Notes: generated from the sequence alone by a model not told the origin. A DNA stretch of 64,000 nucleotides from Microvirga sp. VF16 (GCF_016864375.1 NZ_CP069354.1:1426001-1490000); one strand, 5' to 3'; positions 6,201 through 17,793 are shown, counted from the first letter of the stretch. Numbers and translations are program-made.

Positions 6201-7013
6201 ATGCCAATCTTCCTGGACCGCCACGAGCTGAGAGGCCTGACCGCCGCCGATATCGCCGAGGCGCATCGCAAGGACCTGGAGGTGCAGGGACGCTACGGGG
6301 TGCGGTTCCTGACCTACTGGTTCGACGAGGCCCGGGGAACGACGTTCTGTCTCGTCGACGCGCCCGACATCGAGACCGCCATGCGGGTGCACGACGAGGC
6401 CCATGGGGCCATCGCCTGCGAGGTGATCGAGGTCGATCTCTCCGCCGTCGAAGCCTTTCTCGGCCGCATCTCCGATCCCGCTCCGACAGGGGCGGCCGCC
6501 AGAGGAGCGATCGATCCGGCCCTGCGCGCCATCATGTTCACCGATATCGTCGATTCCACCGCCATGACCGAGCGCCTCGGCGATGTGCGCGCTGTCGAGA
6601 TGGTGCGCGCGCACGATGCTATGGTCCGCCGCGCCCTGCACGACAAGGATGGGCGCGAGGTCAAGCATACCGGCGACGGCATCATGGCCTCCTTCGACGA
6701 TGTCACCGACGCCGTCGATGCCGCCCGCGCGATCCAGCGGGCCTTCGAGGCCTTCAATCTTGCAAGCCGCGAAAAGCTGCGTGTGCGCATCGGCCTCGAT
6801 GCCGGCGAACCGGTGGCCGACCACAACGACCTGTTCGGTGCGACCGTGCAGATGGCCGCCCGCCTGTGCCAGAGCGCCGAGCCCGACACCATCGTGGTGT
6901 CGGAGATCGTCACCAGTCTTGTCGCTCCCCGCTTCTCCTTCGTGGATCTCGGGAGCCGAAACGTGAAGGGTTTCACGCATCCGATCGAGGCGTTCGCGGT
7001 GAACTGGCGGTAA
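6201..7013 (+). CDS. DUF4242 / class III nucleotide cyclase fusion
   Basis: A 270-residue protein with an N-terminal DUF4242 domain (1-85, the small fold of the SCO4226 nickel-binding protein) and a C-terminal class III adenylate/guanylate cyclase domain (105-265). The cyclase has FTDIVDST at 113-120 with metal-binding Asp114 and Asp118, KHTGDG at 155-160 with Lys155 as purine-specifying residue, and RIGLDAGEPV at 196-205. In the transition-state motif, usually VNxAAR, the sequence is VQMAAR (216-221): the Asn is Gln217 while Arg221 remains. It likely makes cAMP or cGMP in response to a ligand of the N-terminal domain, though activity may be altered. GGAGG lies eight bases before the ATG. Confidence 0.85.
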   Translation: MPIFLDRHELRGLTAADIAEAHRKDLEVQGRYGVRFLTYWFDEARGTTFCLVDAPDIETAMRVHDEAHGAIACEVIEVDLSAVEAFLGRISDPAPTGAAARGAIDPALRAIMFTDIVDSTAMTERLGDVRAVEMVRAHDAMVRRALHDKDGREVKHTGDGIMASFDDVTDAVDAARAIQRAFEAFNLASREKLRVRIGLDAGEPVADHNDLFGATVQMAARLCQSAEPDTIVVSEIVTSLVAPRFSFVDLGSRNVKGFTHPIEAFAVNWR

Positions 7014-7079
7014 GGGCAGGAACACGTGTCATCCCCGACGAGCGAAGCGAGGGAAGGAGATCCATTGAGACGAGTAAAA

Positions 7080-7226
7080 CACTGTCATTCCGGGGCCGCG
7101 CAGCGGAGCCCGGAATCCATAAACACGACGTCTCAAGAAAGGGTGAGTAGCGTTAAGCCTCTTTTCCGCAATGTCAGCGGATATGGATTCCGGGCTCTCG
7201 CTGACGCTCGCCCCGGAATGACAGTG
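7080..7226. repeat. Large inverted intergenic repeat (ATTCCGGGGC type)
   Basis: The left arm begins CACTGTCATTCCGGGGC and ends CCGGAATCCAT (7080-7120). The right arm ATGGATTCCGGGCTC to GCCCCGGAATGACAGTG (7184-7226) is its near-complement. A related half-element (GTCATCCCCGACGAGCG) lies at about 7028. This style of repeat is common between genes in rhizobial genomes. The 345-bp gap before uvrB holds no gene. Confidence 0.75.
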
Positions 7227-7358
7227 GCGAGGCTTGAGCGCCAGATCCTGCACACGATCCCCGACTTCCGCTCATGCTCCGTCCGAGATGGCGCCCAAAC
7301 AAAATGCCCAGCACGCGGCCGGGCATGTCATCTGTTCAACAATGGAGCCGAGAGTGGC

Positions 7359-10064
<2,706 letters not shown>

Positions 10065-10065
10065 A

Positions 10066-10080
10066 GAACGAATATGGTAC
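10066..10080 (-). promoter_or_regulatory. Candidate LexA (SOS) box at uvrB
   Basis: Minus strand GTAC-N7-GTTC ends one base before the uvrB ATG. The alphaproteobacterial LexA box is GTTC-N7-GTTC, so there is one mismatch. Confidence 0.45.
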
Positions 10081-10111
10081 GAATAGCCGGGGAATGGAAG
10101 AGTGCAGACGG

Positions 10112-11167
10112 TTATACTGTATGCTTCTCCGCCTCGCGTTTCCCCCGTCGCAAGGCCTTCACGAGCGGCACTGCGACGAAATGGATGAGGGGGATCAGGA
10201 GGGCACCGAGAAGGAGCCCGAAGAGTCCGGCGGCGGTGGCCGAGACCAGCCATTCGACTACCCCGCCGAGGCTCGGGACCGCGTGACCCGCCGCTGCGGC
10301 GGCATCGTGGATGACGTGGCCGAGATCGGCGAAGCCGTAGCCTTCGAGCCCGTGGATGATGATGCCGCCGCCGACCCAGATCATCGCGGCCGTGCCCACG
10401 ATGGCGAGGAGCTTGAGCAGGACCGGCATGCCCTTCACCAATCCGCGCCCGAACACTCTGGTCACGGGAGCCAGGAGACGATCCGTATGCAGCGGAGCAC
10501 TCGTGCTCGGGCGCCGCAGCAGGCTCGACATCGGCCTGTCGCTGCGGGCGAGCGCGACCCCGGCATCGTCCGCCTTCACGATCAGAGCGACGCCGCCATA
10601 GACCAGAGCGGTGATGCCGATGCCGACGACGGCCAGCACGGCGGCCTGCATCCAGGTGGATACGGCCGGCACGCTGGCCAAGGTAATGGCCATGATCTCG
10701 GCCGAGAGAATGAAGTCGGTCTTGATCGCGCCGCTCACCTTCTCGTCCTCGACGCTCTGTGCCGTCTGGGTCGCTGCGCCGACCGCCCGTTCGTGCTCGT
10801 GGGCGCCATGCGGAAACAGCGCCTCGAACACCTTCTCCGAGCCCTCGTAGCAGAGATAGGCGCCGCCGATCATGAGCAGCGGCGTGATCGCCCAGGGCGC
10901 GAACAGGCTGAGGAGCAGTGCCGCCGGCAGCAGGTAGATGAGCTTGTTCTTGAGCGAGCCCCAGGCGATCTTGCCGACGATCGGCAACTCGCGAGAAGCG
11001 GAAAAGCCGGTCACATAGCGTGGCGTCACGGCGGCATCGTCGATCACCACGCCGGCCGCCTTGGCACCGGCCTTGGCGGCCTGGGCGGTCACATCGTCGA
11101 GGGACGCCGCAGCGACCTTGGCGAGGCTCGCGATATCGTCCAGCAAGGCGATCAGGCCGATACTCAT
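10112..11167 (-). CDS. DUF808 (YedI-like) inner-membrane protein
   Basis: A 351-residue membrane protein beginning with the family hallmark [20 protein letters not shown] (residues 4-23), followed by a cytoplasmic segment with VTPRYVTGF and several hydrophobic helices (about 77-105, 175-200, 247-270, 300-335). It belongs to DUF808, represented by E. coli YedI, of unknown function. The C-terminus is basic ([12 protein letters not shown]). It is transcribed toward uvrB and separated from it by the putative LexA box. Confidence 0.85.
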   Translation of the reverse strand: MSIGLIALLDDIASLAKVAAASLDDVTAQAAKAGAKAAGVVIDDAAVTPRYVTGFSASRELPIVGKIAWGSLKNKLIYLLPAALLLSLFAPWAITPLLMIGGAYLCYEGSEKVFEALFPHGAHEHERAVGAATQTAQSVEDEKVSGAIKTDFILSAEIMAITLASVPAVSTWMQAAVLAVVGIGITALVYGGVALIVKADDAGVALARSDRPMSSLLRRPSTSAPLHTDRLLAPVTRVFGRGLVKGMPVLLKLLAIVGTAAMIWVGGGIIIHGLEGYGFADLGHVIHDAAAAAGHAVPSLGGVVEWLVSATAAGLFGLLLGALLIPLIHFVAVPLVKALRRGKREAEKHTV

Positions 11168-11309
11168 GGAGGCTCCTGTCGAAAATCGTCTCAGTGCGAG
11201 GTTTGGCTCAAGCGGTAAGAGCTATCTTTTGGCTTCGGTCTCGACAACGCCCGAGCGGTAATTTCGGTGCAAAACGGCCCCGCTCGATGCGGCCCGCCAT
11301 CTGTCATCG

Positions 11310-11327
11310 GCCCGTCATGAGACGGGC
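11310..11327. repeat. Inverted repeat upstream of the phytase-like gene
   Basis: Perfect 7-bp arms GCCCGTC/GACGGGC around ATGA, 44 bases before the ATG of the next gene. It could be an operator or an mRNA-leader hairpin; nothing decides between these. Confidence 0.4.
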
Positions 11328-11370
11328 GCATGACGATCCGGCTAACCTTGACCGTCTTGCGGGGAATCCC

Positions 11371-13551
11371 ATGCATCGCTCCCTTATCGCCGGCTCGCTT
11401 GCCGCCGCACTCCTCTCCGGCACGGCGCTCAGCGCCTCCGCCGCAGAATATTTCGACCGTATCGCCAGCTTCCCCATCACCTTGAACCTGCCGAAGGACG
11501 GGGACCAGAAGGCCGACACGGTGGCGGAGATCATCACGGTGAGCGAGGACGGCACGCTGCTGATCTATACCGACAGCCCGCGCAAGGCGCTCGGCTTCAT
11601 CGACATCACCGACCCGGCAAATCCCAAGGCCGGCGGCTCGCTTGCCGTCGGTGGCGAGCCTACATCGGTGAAGGTAGTGGGCGGGAAGGCCTATGTGGCC
11701 GTCAACACATCCGAGAGCTTCACGAATCCGAGCGGCAAGCTCGTCACCGTGAACCTCGCCGAGCGCAAGGTTGCTGCGGAATGCGCTCTGCCGGGCCAGC
11801 CCGATTCGGTTGCCGCCAATGCGGGCGTTCTTGCCGTCGCCATCGAGAACGAGCGCAATGAAGAGGTGAACGAGGGTGCGATCCCGCAAATGCCCGCCGG
11901 CGCGCTGGTGGTCGCTTCTCTCAATGGCGGCAGCCTCGATTGCGCGGCTCTCAAGACTGTTGCTCTCACCGGCCTTGCGGCTGTCGCAGGTGAGGATCCG
12001 GAGCCGGAATACGTGGATGTGTCCGAGGACGGCAAGATCGTCGTGACCCTGCAGGAGAACAACCACATCGCCATCGTCGATGGAAAGACCGGCAAGGTCG
12101 AGACGCATTTTTCCGGAGGCAGCGTGGATCTGAAGAACATCGACACCAAGAAGGACGGCAAGATCGAACTGACCGGTTCGATGGAGAAGGTCGTGCGCGA
12201 GCCGGATGCGGTGCACTGGATCGACGCCAATCGCTTCGTGACCGCGAATGAGGGCGACTGGAAGGGCGGCTCGCGCAGCTTCACCATCTTCAGCAAGGAT
12301 GGCAGCGTGGCCTACGAATCCGGCGCGAGCCTGGAGCATGAGATCGTGTCGCTCGGCCATTATCCCGACAAGCGCAACAAGAAGGGCGTCGAGATCGAAG
12401 GCGTCGAGACGGGCCGGTTCGGCAACGACAACCTGATCTTCGTCGGTTCCGAGCGCGCTTCGGTCGTCGCCGTTTATCGCGACACCGGTGCGACGCCTGA
12501 ACTCGTGCAGGTTCTGCCGACCGGCATCGGTCCGGAAGGGTTGATTGCCATTCCGTCGCGCAATCTCTTCGTCGCCACCAGCGAGACCGATCTGCACGGC
12601 GATGGCGGTGCTGCTCCGCACGTGATGATCTACCAGCGTGCAGAGCGCGCCGCTCCGGCCTATCCGACGATCCGCTCGGGAAAGAACACCAACGGCCTGC
12701 CGATCGGCTGGGGTGCGCTTTCCGGTCTTGCCGCCGACAAGGCGCAGACCGGCAAGCTTTACGCGGTGACGGACAGCGTCTATGGCGGCGCACCGCGCAT
12801 CCTCACCATTGACGCGACGAAGAAGCCGGCACTGATCACGGGTGAAGCGCTCGTGACCCGCAACGGCGCGGCGGCGGAGAAGCTCGATCTCGAAGGCATC
12901 GCGACAGCGTCTGACGGCTTCTGGCTCGCCTCCGAGGGCAATCTCGAGAAGGGCGTCAAGAACCTGCTCATCCGGGTCGACGCGAAGGGTGCGATCCAGG
13001 AGGAGATCTCGGTTCCGGCGGAGCTCGAAAAGGGCGCGAAGAACTACGGCTTCGAAGGCGTGACCGTCACCGGATCGGGCGCCGACGAGATCGTGTGGCT
13101 CGCGGTCCAGCGCGAATGGGCGGACGACGGCAAGAACGCCGTGAAGCTCCTTGCCTACAAGCCGTCGGACAAGAGCTGGAGCGCCGTGCGCTATCCGCTC
13201 GACAGCACGGATGCTGGCTGGATCGGCCTGTCCGAGATCACGGCGGCGGGTGATCGCGTCATTATCATCGAGCGTGACAACCAGATCGCCGAGAAGGCGA
13301 AGCTGAAGAAGCTCTATGCCGTTTCGCTTGCCGACATGAAGCCCGTCAAGCTCGGTGGCGAGTTGCCGCTCGTGCAGAAGACGCTGGTGCGCGATCTCCT
13401 TGCCGATCTGAAGTCCGGGAACGGCTACGTGCTCGACAAGGTCGAGGGCTTCATCATCGATGCCGCGGGCGACGCCTATATCGTGACCGACAACGACGGC
13501 GTCGACGATTCCTCCGGCGAGACGCAGTTCCTCAAGCTCGGCAAGCTGTGA
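11371..13551 (+). CDS. Secreted esterase-like phytase-family protein
   Basis: A 726-residue protein with a Sec signal peptide (about 1-26, MHRSLIAGSLAAALL then ASAA). Residues about 30-420 form a beta-propeller-like repeat domain (IDITDPANPKAGGSLAVGGE, ENNHIAIVDGKTGKVETHF). Residues about 430-726 match the esterase-like activity of phytase family (DLEGIATASDGFWLASEG, YGFEGVTV, GWIGLSEI, KVEGFIIDAAGDAYIVTDND). Family members are periplasmic or secreted, with substrates mostly unproven. Longer frames start upstream, but only this ATG yields a signal peptide. A perfect 18-base GC hairpin without a T-run lies 36 bases after the stop codon. Confidence 0.85.
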   Translation: MHRSLIAGSLAAALLSGTALSASAAEYFDRIASFPITLNLPKDGDQKADTVAEIITVSEDGTLLIYTDSPRKALGFIDITDPANPKAGGSLAVGGEPTSVKVVGGKAYVAVNTSESFTNPSGKLVTVNLAERKVAAECALPGQPDSVAANAGVLAVAIENERNEEVNEGAIPQMPAGALVVASLNGGSLDCAALKTVALTGLAAVAGEDPEPEYVDVSEDGKIVVTLQENNHIAIVDGKTGKVETHFSGGSVDLKNIDTKKDGKIELTGSMEKVVREPDAVHWIDANRFVTANEGDWKGGSRSFTIFSKDGSVAYESGASLEHEIVSLGHYPDKRNKKGVEIEGVETGRFGNDNLIFVGSERASVVAVYRDTGATPELVQVLPTGIGPEGLIAIPSRNLFVATSETDLHGDGGAAPHVMIYQRAERAAPAYPTIRSGKNTNGLPIGWGALSGLAADKAQTGKLYAVTDSVYGGAPRILTIDATKKPALITGEALVTRNGAAAEKLDLEGIATASDGFWLASEGNLEKGVKNLLIRVDAKGAIQEEISVPAELEKGAKNYGFEGVTVTGSGADEIVWLAVQREWADDGKNAVKLLAYKPSDKSWSAVRYPLDSTDAGWIGLSEITAAGDRVIIIERDNQIAEKAKLKKLYAVSLADMKPVKLGGELPLVQKTLVRDLLADLKSGNGYVLDKVEGFIIDAAGDAYIVTDNDGVDDSSGETQFLKLGKL

Positions 13552-13587
13552 GACTGAAAGGCCTTGAGGAATTTCTAACAGTGAGGA

Positions 13588-13605
13588 GTGGGGCCGAGGC
13601 CCCAC
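13588..13605 (+). terminator. GC-rich hairpin after the phytase-like gene
   Basis: Perfect palindrome GTGGGGCC-GA-GGCCCCAC. There is no T-tract, so it may stabilise the mRNA end or need Rho. Confidence 0.4.
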
Positions 13606-13739
13606 TTGCGATGGATCGGTCGCGCGAACGGATTTCCCGAAACGGCTTCAGGGACTCAATTTGCTCGCTGAGGATTGGGGGGCGGCCTTCCGTGTTGCGA
13701 TCCGCATGGACGAAGGCGGGACAAGGTAAGAGGTTGGGG

Positions 13740-13970
13740 TCAGGCGGTGAACGCCGTCGGACCCCGCAGATAGGCTTCGATGCGGTCGATCTCGACCTCG
13801 GTTTCATCCGGCGATGCGGATGGTTGCACGTCCTGCTGCGTCTCGGTGAGGGGCTGTTCCTCTACCGGGTCGTTGATGGGTGTAAGGTCGTTCAGGGCTT
13901 TGTGAACGGCCTGGAGCAGCTCACTTTGCACGTCGTCGTCCGGACTCTCCGGGGGCAGGTGCGGAGTCAT
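13740..13970 (-). CDS. Small acidic hypothetical protein
   Basis: A 76-residue acidic, Pro/Gln-rich protein without recognised domains (PHLPPESPDDDVQSELLQAV at 3-22; TEVEIDRIEAYLRG near the C-terminus). A GGAGG motif five bases before the ATG supports translation; a GTG one codon earlier is too close to it. It is isolated, convergent with the phytase-like gene. No function can be proposed. Confidence 0.55.
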   Translation of the reverse strand: MTPHLPPESPDDDVQSELLQAVHKALNDLTPINDPVEEQPLTETQQDVQPSASPDETEVEIDRIEAYLRGPTAFTA

Positions 13971-14152
13971 CACATCCTCCTTTGGGAGTAGGGTGAATTA
14001 TCAGCTTGATCCATGTCACAAATAGGGCGCCGTCACTGTGCCGTCGATGCCATTTGCGTGATGGCGACAGCCATCAACCGTTGTTCCGGAGTACCTCGGT
14101 CGACGGCTCGAAGGCGGCAATCTGTTGATGGGATGATGGGTTTGTCAGCGCC

Positions 14153-14542
14153 TCAGGCGCAACTACGGCCCATGGCGTTGAGGCCTTCGTCCAGCAGCTC
14201 GGCCAGGTTCGGAATGCCGATGAGCCAGTCGGCGGTGGAGAGCGAGCTTGAGGCCTCGCGCTCGCGGGCGAGGCGCACGGCGGCGCCCCATTCCTCGGGC
14301 TCCATGTCGCCGCGGCCGATATAGACGAGGGCGATCAGGTCGGCGCGCTCGTCGTCGTTGAGGCCCGCGATCACGTCGCGAAGCTCGTCCTCGGTGGCGT
14401 CATCCGGCGAGGAGGTGAGGGAGTCGATGCTGCCGTCGTCGATAGGGTTCGAGCCCGAAGCCGGATCGGTGGGGCCTTCCTTCACGTCGATGGCCCTGAC
14501 CCGGAGAATGAGTTCGCAAACCTTATCGAGCGCGATATCCAT
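14153..14542 (-). CDS. DUF3775 family protein
   Basis: A 129-residue protein that begins MDIALDKVCELILRVRAIDV, with an acidic low-complexity centre (residues about 30-55) and a C-terminal domain including LNDDERADLIALVYIGRGD, MEPEEWGAAVRLA and WLIGIPNLAELLDEGL. This fits DUF3775, an uncharacterised alphaproteobacterial family. The ATG at 14542 has AGAGGG about eight bases upstream and matches the family start; a longer frame would run into repeat DNA. Confidence 0.8.
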   Translation of the reverse strand: MDIALDKVCELILRVRAIDVKEGPTDPASGSNPIDDGSIDSLTSSPDDATEDELRDVIAGLNDDERADLIALVYIGRGDMEPEEWGAAVRLAREREASSSLSTADWLIGIPNLAELLDEGLNAMGRSCA

Positions 14543-14613
14543 GTAATACCCTCTTGGGATGACCAGTGACGTGCCTGACAGGGAAACCCGGAAGAGAGGA
14601 TTCGGTTCAGCCT

Positions 14614-14716
14614 GCGCATCGTGCGGACCCAGAGGGTCGCGCTCAACGATGCGCTCATCAAAGAATGAGCATCGGATGGATCCCAAAAGTGCAAATCCAC
14701 TTTTGGGTCCGATGCC
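14614..14716. repeat. Composite palindromic repeat, modules A and B
   Basis: Module A (GCGCATCGTGCGGACCCAGA, 14614-14633) appears in reverse complement at 25770 and 46819. Module B (14667-14716) has arms GAGCATCGG/CCGATGC and inner CCCAAAAGTG/CACTTTTGGG. Copies of module B flank the C13-peptidase gene on both sides (here and at 15548). Confidence 0.8.
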
Positions 14717-14778
14717 TTGGTGGCTCCTTGGCTTTCGCTGGGCGCTGCGCGTAAGGTAGCTCGAGGTTGGGGTATACC

Positions 14779-15549
14779 ATGCACCGGTTGATCGCTTTTT
14801 GCCTGATTGGGCTCTCTCTCGCCCTCGGTCCTTCTTATGAGGCTCACGGGCAGACAGCTCGCCGGGCCGAGCCTGTCAAACTGGCCCCGCAACGTCCCGG
14901 GCAGGTCGATGTCTACATCCTGTCCTTCGGGCTGTGGGGTCCGCAGAGCGTGTTCGAGAGCGAGGCCAAGGGAGCGGCGCGCATCCTCGAGGGGCAGTTT
15001 GGTTCCAAGGGGCGCTCCATCGTCCTGTTCAATACCAAGCGGCGCGCCGGTGCGACCGCGCAAACTCTCGTTGCAGCCACGCGGGCCGTGGGCCAGACCC
15101 TCGATCCGGCCGAGGATATCGTGGCGTTGGTCCTCACCTCTCATGGCGCACCGGAAGGGATCGGTCTCGTCGCCGGACGCAATGCGAGCCTGATGACCCC
15201 ATCCGATGTGCGGGCGCTGCTTGATCAAACCCGGGCGCAGCACCGGGTCGTGATCGTCTCCGCCTGTTATTCCGGCGTTTTTGCCCGAGAGCTGGCCGAT
15301 GCCCGGACCCTCGTCATCACGGCCGCAGCGGCGGACAAGCCCTCCTTCGGCTGCCGGGACGGTGCGACCTGGACCTATTTCGGCGATGCCTTCTTCAACA
15401 AGGCCCTGCGAGGCGAGCGTCGCCTGGACGTCGCCTTCGAGAGAGCCCGCGGACTCGTCACACAGCGCGAGCGGCGCGAGGGTTTCGACCCTTCCAATCC
15501 GCAGATCGCCGGCGGCTCCCAGGTGCTGGAGCGCCTCGGCATCCGGTAG
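14779..15549 (+). CDS. Secreted C13 (legumain/caspase-fold) peptidase-like protein
   Basis: A 256-residue protein with a signal peptide (about 1-24, LIAFCLIGLSLALG). The caspase-like fold carries the catalytic His in TSHGAP (His122) and Cys in SACYSG (Cys163), the pattern of peptidase family C13 proteins in proteobacteria. DVYILSFGLWGPQSVFESEA at 44-63 is the first strand and helix, and FGDAFFNKAL (201-210) follows. The substrate is unknown. The TAG stop lies within the palindromic repeat that begins at 15548. A TTG start four codons upstream is possible but gives no better signal peptide. Confidence 0.82.
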   Translation: MHRLIAFCLIGLSLALGPSYEAHGQTARRAEPVKLAPQRPGQVDVYILSFGLWGPQSVFESEAKGAARILEGQFGSKGRSIVLFNTKRRAGATAQTLVAATRAVGQTLDPAEDIVALVLTSHGAPEGIGLVAGRNASLMTPSDVRALLDQTRAQHRVVIVSACYSGVFARELADARTLVITAAAADKPSFGCRDGATWTYFGDAFFNKALRGERRLDVAFERARGLVTQRERREGFDPSNPQIAGGSQVLERLGIR

Positions 15550-15596
15550 CATCGGACCCAAAAGTGGAATTGCACTTTTGGAATCCATCCGATGCT
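15548..15596. repeat. Dispersed palindromic repeat, module B copy 4
   Basis: Arms AGCATCGGA/TCCGATGCT with inner CCCAAAAGTG/CACTTTTGG. It shares two bases with the stop codon of the C13-peptidase gene. Confidence 0.85.
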
Positions 15597-15700
15597 CCTT
15601 TTCCTGCTAGGGCATCGCGTCCATCAGGCAGCTTGACACTTTGGCCTGAAGGAATAGGGCAGGGTTCGCACCTCCTCTTTTCTCCCCTCCGGTCCTTCTC

Positions 15701-16042
15701 ATGAACCCTCAAACGGCGCCCGTCCTGATGCTGATCGCATCGAACGTCTTCATGACCTTTGCCTGGTACGGGCATCTGAAGTTCAAGACATCCCCCCTCT
15801 GGATAGCGGTCATCGCCAGCTGGGCCATCGCCTTCATCGAATACTGGTTCGCCGTGCCGGCCAACCGGATCGGCTCGGCGGTCTATTCGGCGGCCGAGCT
15901 GAAGACCATGCAGGAGGTCATCACCCTCGTGGTCTTCGCGATCTTTTCGGTGCTCTACCTGAAGGAGCCGCTGGGCTGGAACCACCTGATCGGCTTCGGC
16001 CTCATTGCGGCCGGCGCCGCCTTCATCTTCCAGGGGCGTTGA
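15701..16042 (+). CDS. DUF486 (DMT-like) four-helix membrane protein
   Basis: A 113-residue hydrophobic protein with about four membrane helices (residues 8-25, 32-50, 72-88, 94-110). Features typical of DUF486 are FMTFAWYGHLKF (17-28), FIEYWFAVPANRIG (45-58) and LYLKEPLGWNHLIGF. The family resembles half-size drug/metabolite transporters but has no assigned substrate. It is followed nine bases later by another four-helix protein of YnfA type, probably in one operon, so the pair might work together. Confidence 0.85.
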   Translation: MNPQTAPVLMLIASNVFMTFAWYGHLKFKTSPLWIAVIASWAIAFIEYWFAVPANRIGSAVYSAAELKTMQEVITLVVFAIFSVLYLKEPLGWNHLIGFGLIAAGAAFIFQGR

Positions 16043-16051
16043 TCCGAGGCC

Positions 16052-16372
16052 ATGGCGTTCCTCGTCTATGCAGGCGCGGCGCTTGCCGAGATCGCCGGAT
16101 GCTTTTCCTTCTGGGCCTGGCTGAGGCTCGGCAAGTCACCGTGGTGGCTGGTGCCCGGCATGGGATCGCTCGCACTGTTCGCCTATCTGCTGACGCTCGT
16201 TCCGGCCGACGCGGCTGGGCGGGCCTATGCGGCCTATGGCGGCGTCTACATCGTCGCCTCGATCCTCTGGCTCTGGATCGCGGAAGGGGCGCGGCCCGAC
16301 CGGTGGGACATCGCCGGCGCCGGCATCTGCTTGGCAGGCGCGGCGCTCATCCTGTTCGGGCCGCGGGGTTGA
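16052..16372 (+). CDS. UPF0060 (YnfA family) membrane protein
   Basis: A 106-residue four-helix inner-membrane protein. The family marks are present: [19 protein letters not shown] (residues 9-27), [20 protein letters not shown] (56-75), [20 protein letters not shown] (81-100). YnfA proteins belong to the small multidrug resistance-like half transporters; direct function is poorly established. It lies nine bases after the DUF486 gene and is convergent with the PQQ-dehydrogenase-like gene (seven-base gap). Confidence 0.88.
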   Translation: MAFLVYAGAALAEIAGCFSFWAWLRLGKSPWWLVPGMGSLALFAYLLTLVPADAAGRAYAAYGGVYIVASILWLWIAEGARPDRWDIAGAGICLAGAALILFGPRG

Positions 16373-16379
16373 GCCGCGA

Positions 16380-17519
16380 TCAGGTCGCGGGCTTCATGCG
16401 CAGGATGCGGCCGTTGCGGGAATCCGTCAGCAGATAGACGAAGCCGTCCGGGCCCTGGCGCACGTCGCGGATGCGTTCGCCGAGCTGCTGCAGCATGCGT
16501 TCCTCGCCGGTGACGCGATTGCCGTTGGTCTCCAGCCGCGAGACGAGCTTGCCCGCGAGCGCTCCGACCAGGATGCTGCCACGCCACGCCGGGAACTTGT
16601 CGCCGGTATAGAAGGCCATTCCGGAAGGCGCGATCGAGGGATCCCAGTAATAGACCGGCTGCTCCAGGCCTTCCTTCCTTGTGCCTTCGCCGATCTTCGC
16701 ACCGGAATAATCGACGCCGTAGGAAATCACCGGCCAGCCGTAATTCTTGCCCTTCTGCGGAATGTTGACCTCATCGCCGCCGCGGGCGCCGTGTTCCACA
16801 GTCCAGAGTTCGCCGGTCGTCGGATGCAGAGCGGCCGATTGCAGGTTGCGATGGCCGATGGACCAGATCTCGGGCTTGGCATCCTCCCGGTTCAGGAACG
16901 GATTGTTGGGTGCCGCCCCGCCTTCGGGCTTGATATGGACGACCTTGCCGATGTGGTTCGCCGGATTCTGCGCCTGGTTGCGCAGGTCGAACCGGTCGCC
17001 GAGCGTCACGAAGAGATTGCCGCCGCGGTCGAAGACCAGGCGCGAGCCCCAGTGGTTGTTGCCCGTATGGGTCGGCTCCTGGCGGAAGATGACCTGCACA
17101 GCTTCCAATGCGGTTCCGTTCGCATTGAGGCGGCCGCGGGCCACGCTGGTGCCGGCGCGGCCTTCGCCGCGATCCTCGGCATAGCTTAAGTAGACGAGGC
17201 GGTTCTGAGCGAAATTCGGGTCGACGGCGACATCGAGAAGGCCGCCCTGGCCGCGGGCCACAATGCGCGGAATGCCCTGGAGCGGTTCCGAGAGAGTGCC
17301 GTTGGCATCGACGATGCGCAGGCGGCCGGGCCGCTCCGTGACCAACATGCGATTATTGGGAAGGAACGCGAGGCCCCACGGATTTTCGAGATTGCGGGAG
17401 ACCGTCTCGACGATCACCTCGACCTTGTCGGTGCGAAAGCGCTGGGTGTCCTGGGCCAGGGCGGAAGGGATGGCGCCGAGAGCAAGGGCGCAGGCCAGGG
17501 CAAGTCGGGGGCTCAGCAT
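16380..17519 (-). CDS. PQQ-dependent aldose sugar dehydrogenase-like protein
   Basis: A 379-residue secreted six-bladed beta-propeller of the soluble glucose dehydrogenase (GSDH/YliI) family. A signal peptide (1-22, MLSPRLALACALALGAIPSA) precedes the propeller. Conserved stretches are NLENPWGLAFLPNNRMLVTE, HTGNNHWGSRLVFD, IWSIGHRNLQSAALHPTTGE, LWTVEHGARGGDEVN and WDPSIAPSGMAFYTGD, which carry the active-site His, Arg and PQQ contacts. It oxidises aldoses in the periplasm using PQQ; the physiological substrate is not predictable. The ATG at 17519 is the only start that gives a signal peptide. Confidence 0.9.
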   Translation of the reverse strand: MLSPRLALACALALGAIPSALAQDTQRFRTDKVEVIVETVSRNLENPWGLAFLPNNRMLVTERPGRLRIVDANGTLSEPLQGIPRIVARGQGGLLDVAVDPNFAQNRLVYLSYAEDRGEGRAGTSVARGRLNANGTALEAVQVIFRQEPTHTGNNHWGSRLVFDRGGNLFVTLGDRFDLRNQAQNPANHIGKVVHIKPEGGAAPNNPFLNREDAKPEIWSIGHRNLQSAALHPTTGELWTVEHGARGGDEVNIPQKGKNYGWPVISYGVDYSGAKIGEGTRKEGLEQPVYYWDPSIAPSGMAFYTGDKFPAWRGSILVGALAGKLVSRLETNGNRVTGEERMLQQLGERIRDVRQGPDGFVYLLTDSRNGRILRMKPAT

Positions 17520-17601
17520 CTTGGAATCTCTCCGTCGTTCCGATGCCGGAGAGCTAAACTTCTGCGACAGGCGGTCAACCGTGCCGCCGTTCACTCACGC
17601 G

Positions 17602-17793
17602 TTATCGCGGCGAATAAACGTGGATAGTCTTGGTGTCGTGAGCCGAGAGAGTCTGGGTCGTGGTCATGACGAAGAGCGTCGCGAGGCCCAGCAGCATGAC
17701 CAGGGCAAGCGAGCAGCGGCTTTCCTGACGCGGATCGAGACGATGGACGCGGGACGAAACGTGATAAGCGTTTCTTGGTCGGAAAGTTTTCAT
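17602..17793 (-). CDS. Small single-helix membrane protein
   Basis: A 63-residue protein with a basic N-terminus (residues 1-25), one hydrophobic helix (about 28-45, SLALVMLLGLATLFVMTT) and a short polar tail. I recognise no family. The Shine-Dalgarno is weak. Upstream is a near-consensus EcfG site, GGAAC (17858-17854), N16, AGTT, with one mismatch in the -10. Expression under general stress is therefore possible but unproven. Confidence 0.45.
   Translation of the reverse strand: MKTFRPRNAYHVSSRVHRLDPRQESRCSLALVMLLGLATLFVMTTTQTLSAHDTKTIHVYSPR

Noticed and set aside
6005..7150. 381-residue plus-strand frame
   Set aside because: It is an Arg-rich shifted frame over the cyclase gene, which has clear motifs and a good ribosome binding site in another frame.
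14070..14095. GGAAC on the minus strand upstream of the small acidic protein gene
   Set aside because: The -10 position reads CGCC or GCCA, two or more mismatches from CGTT.
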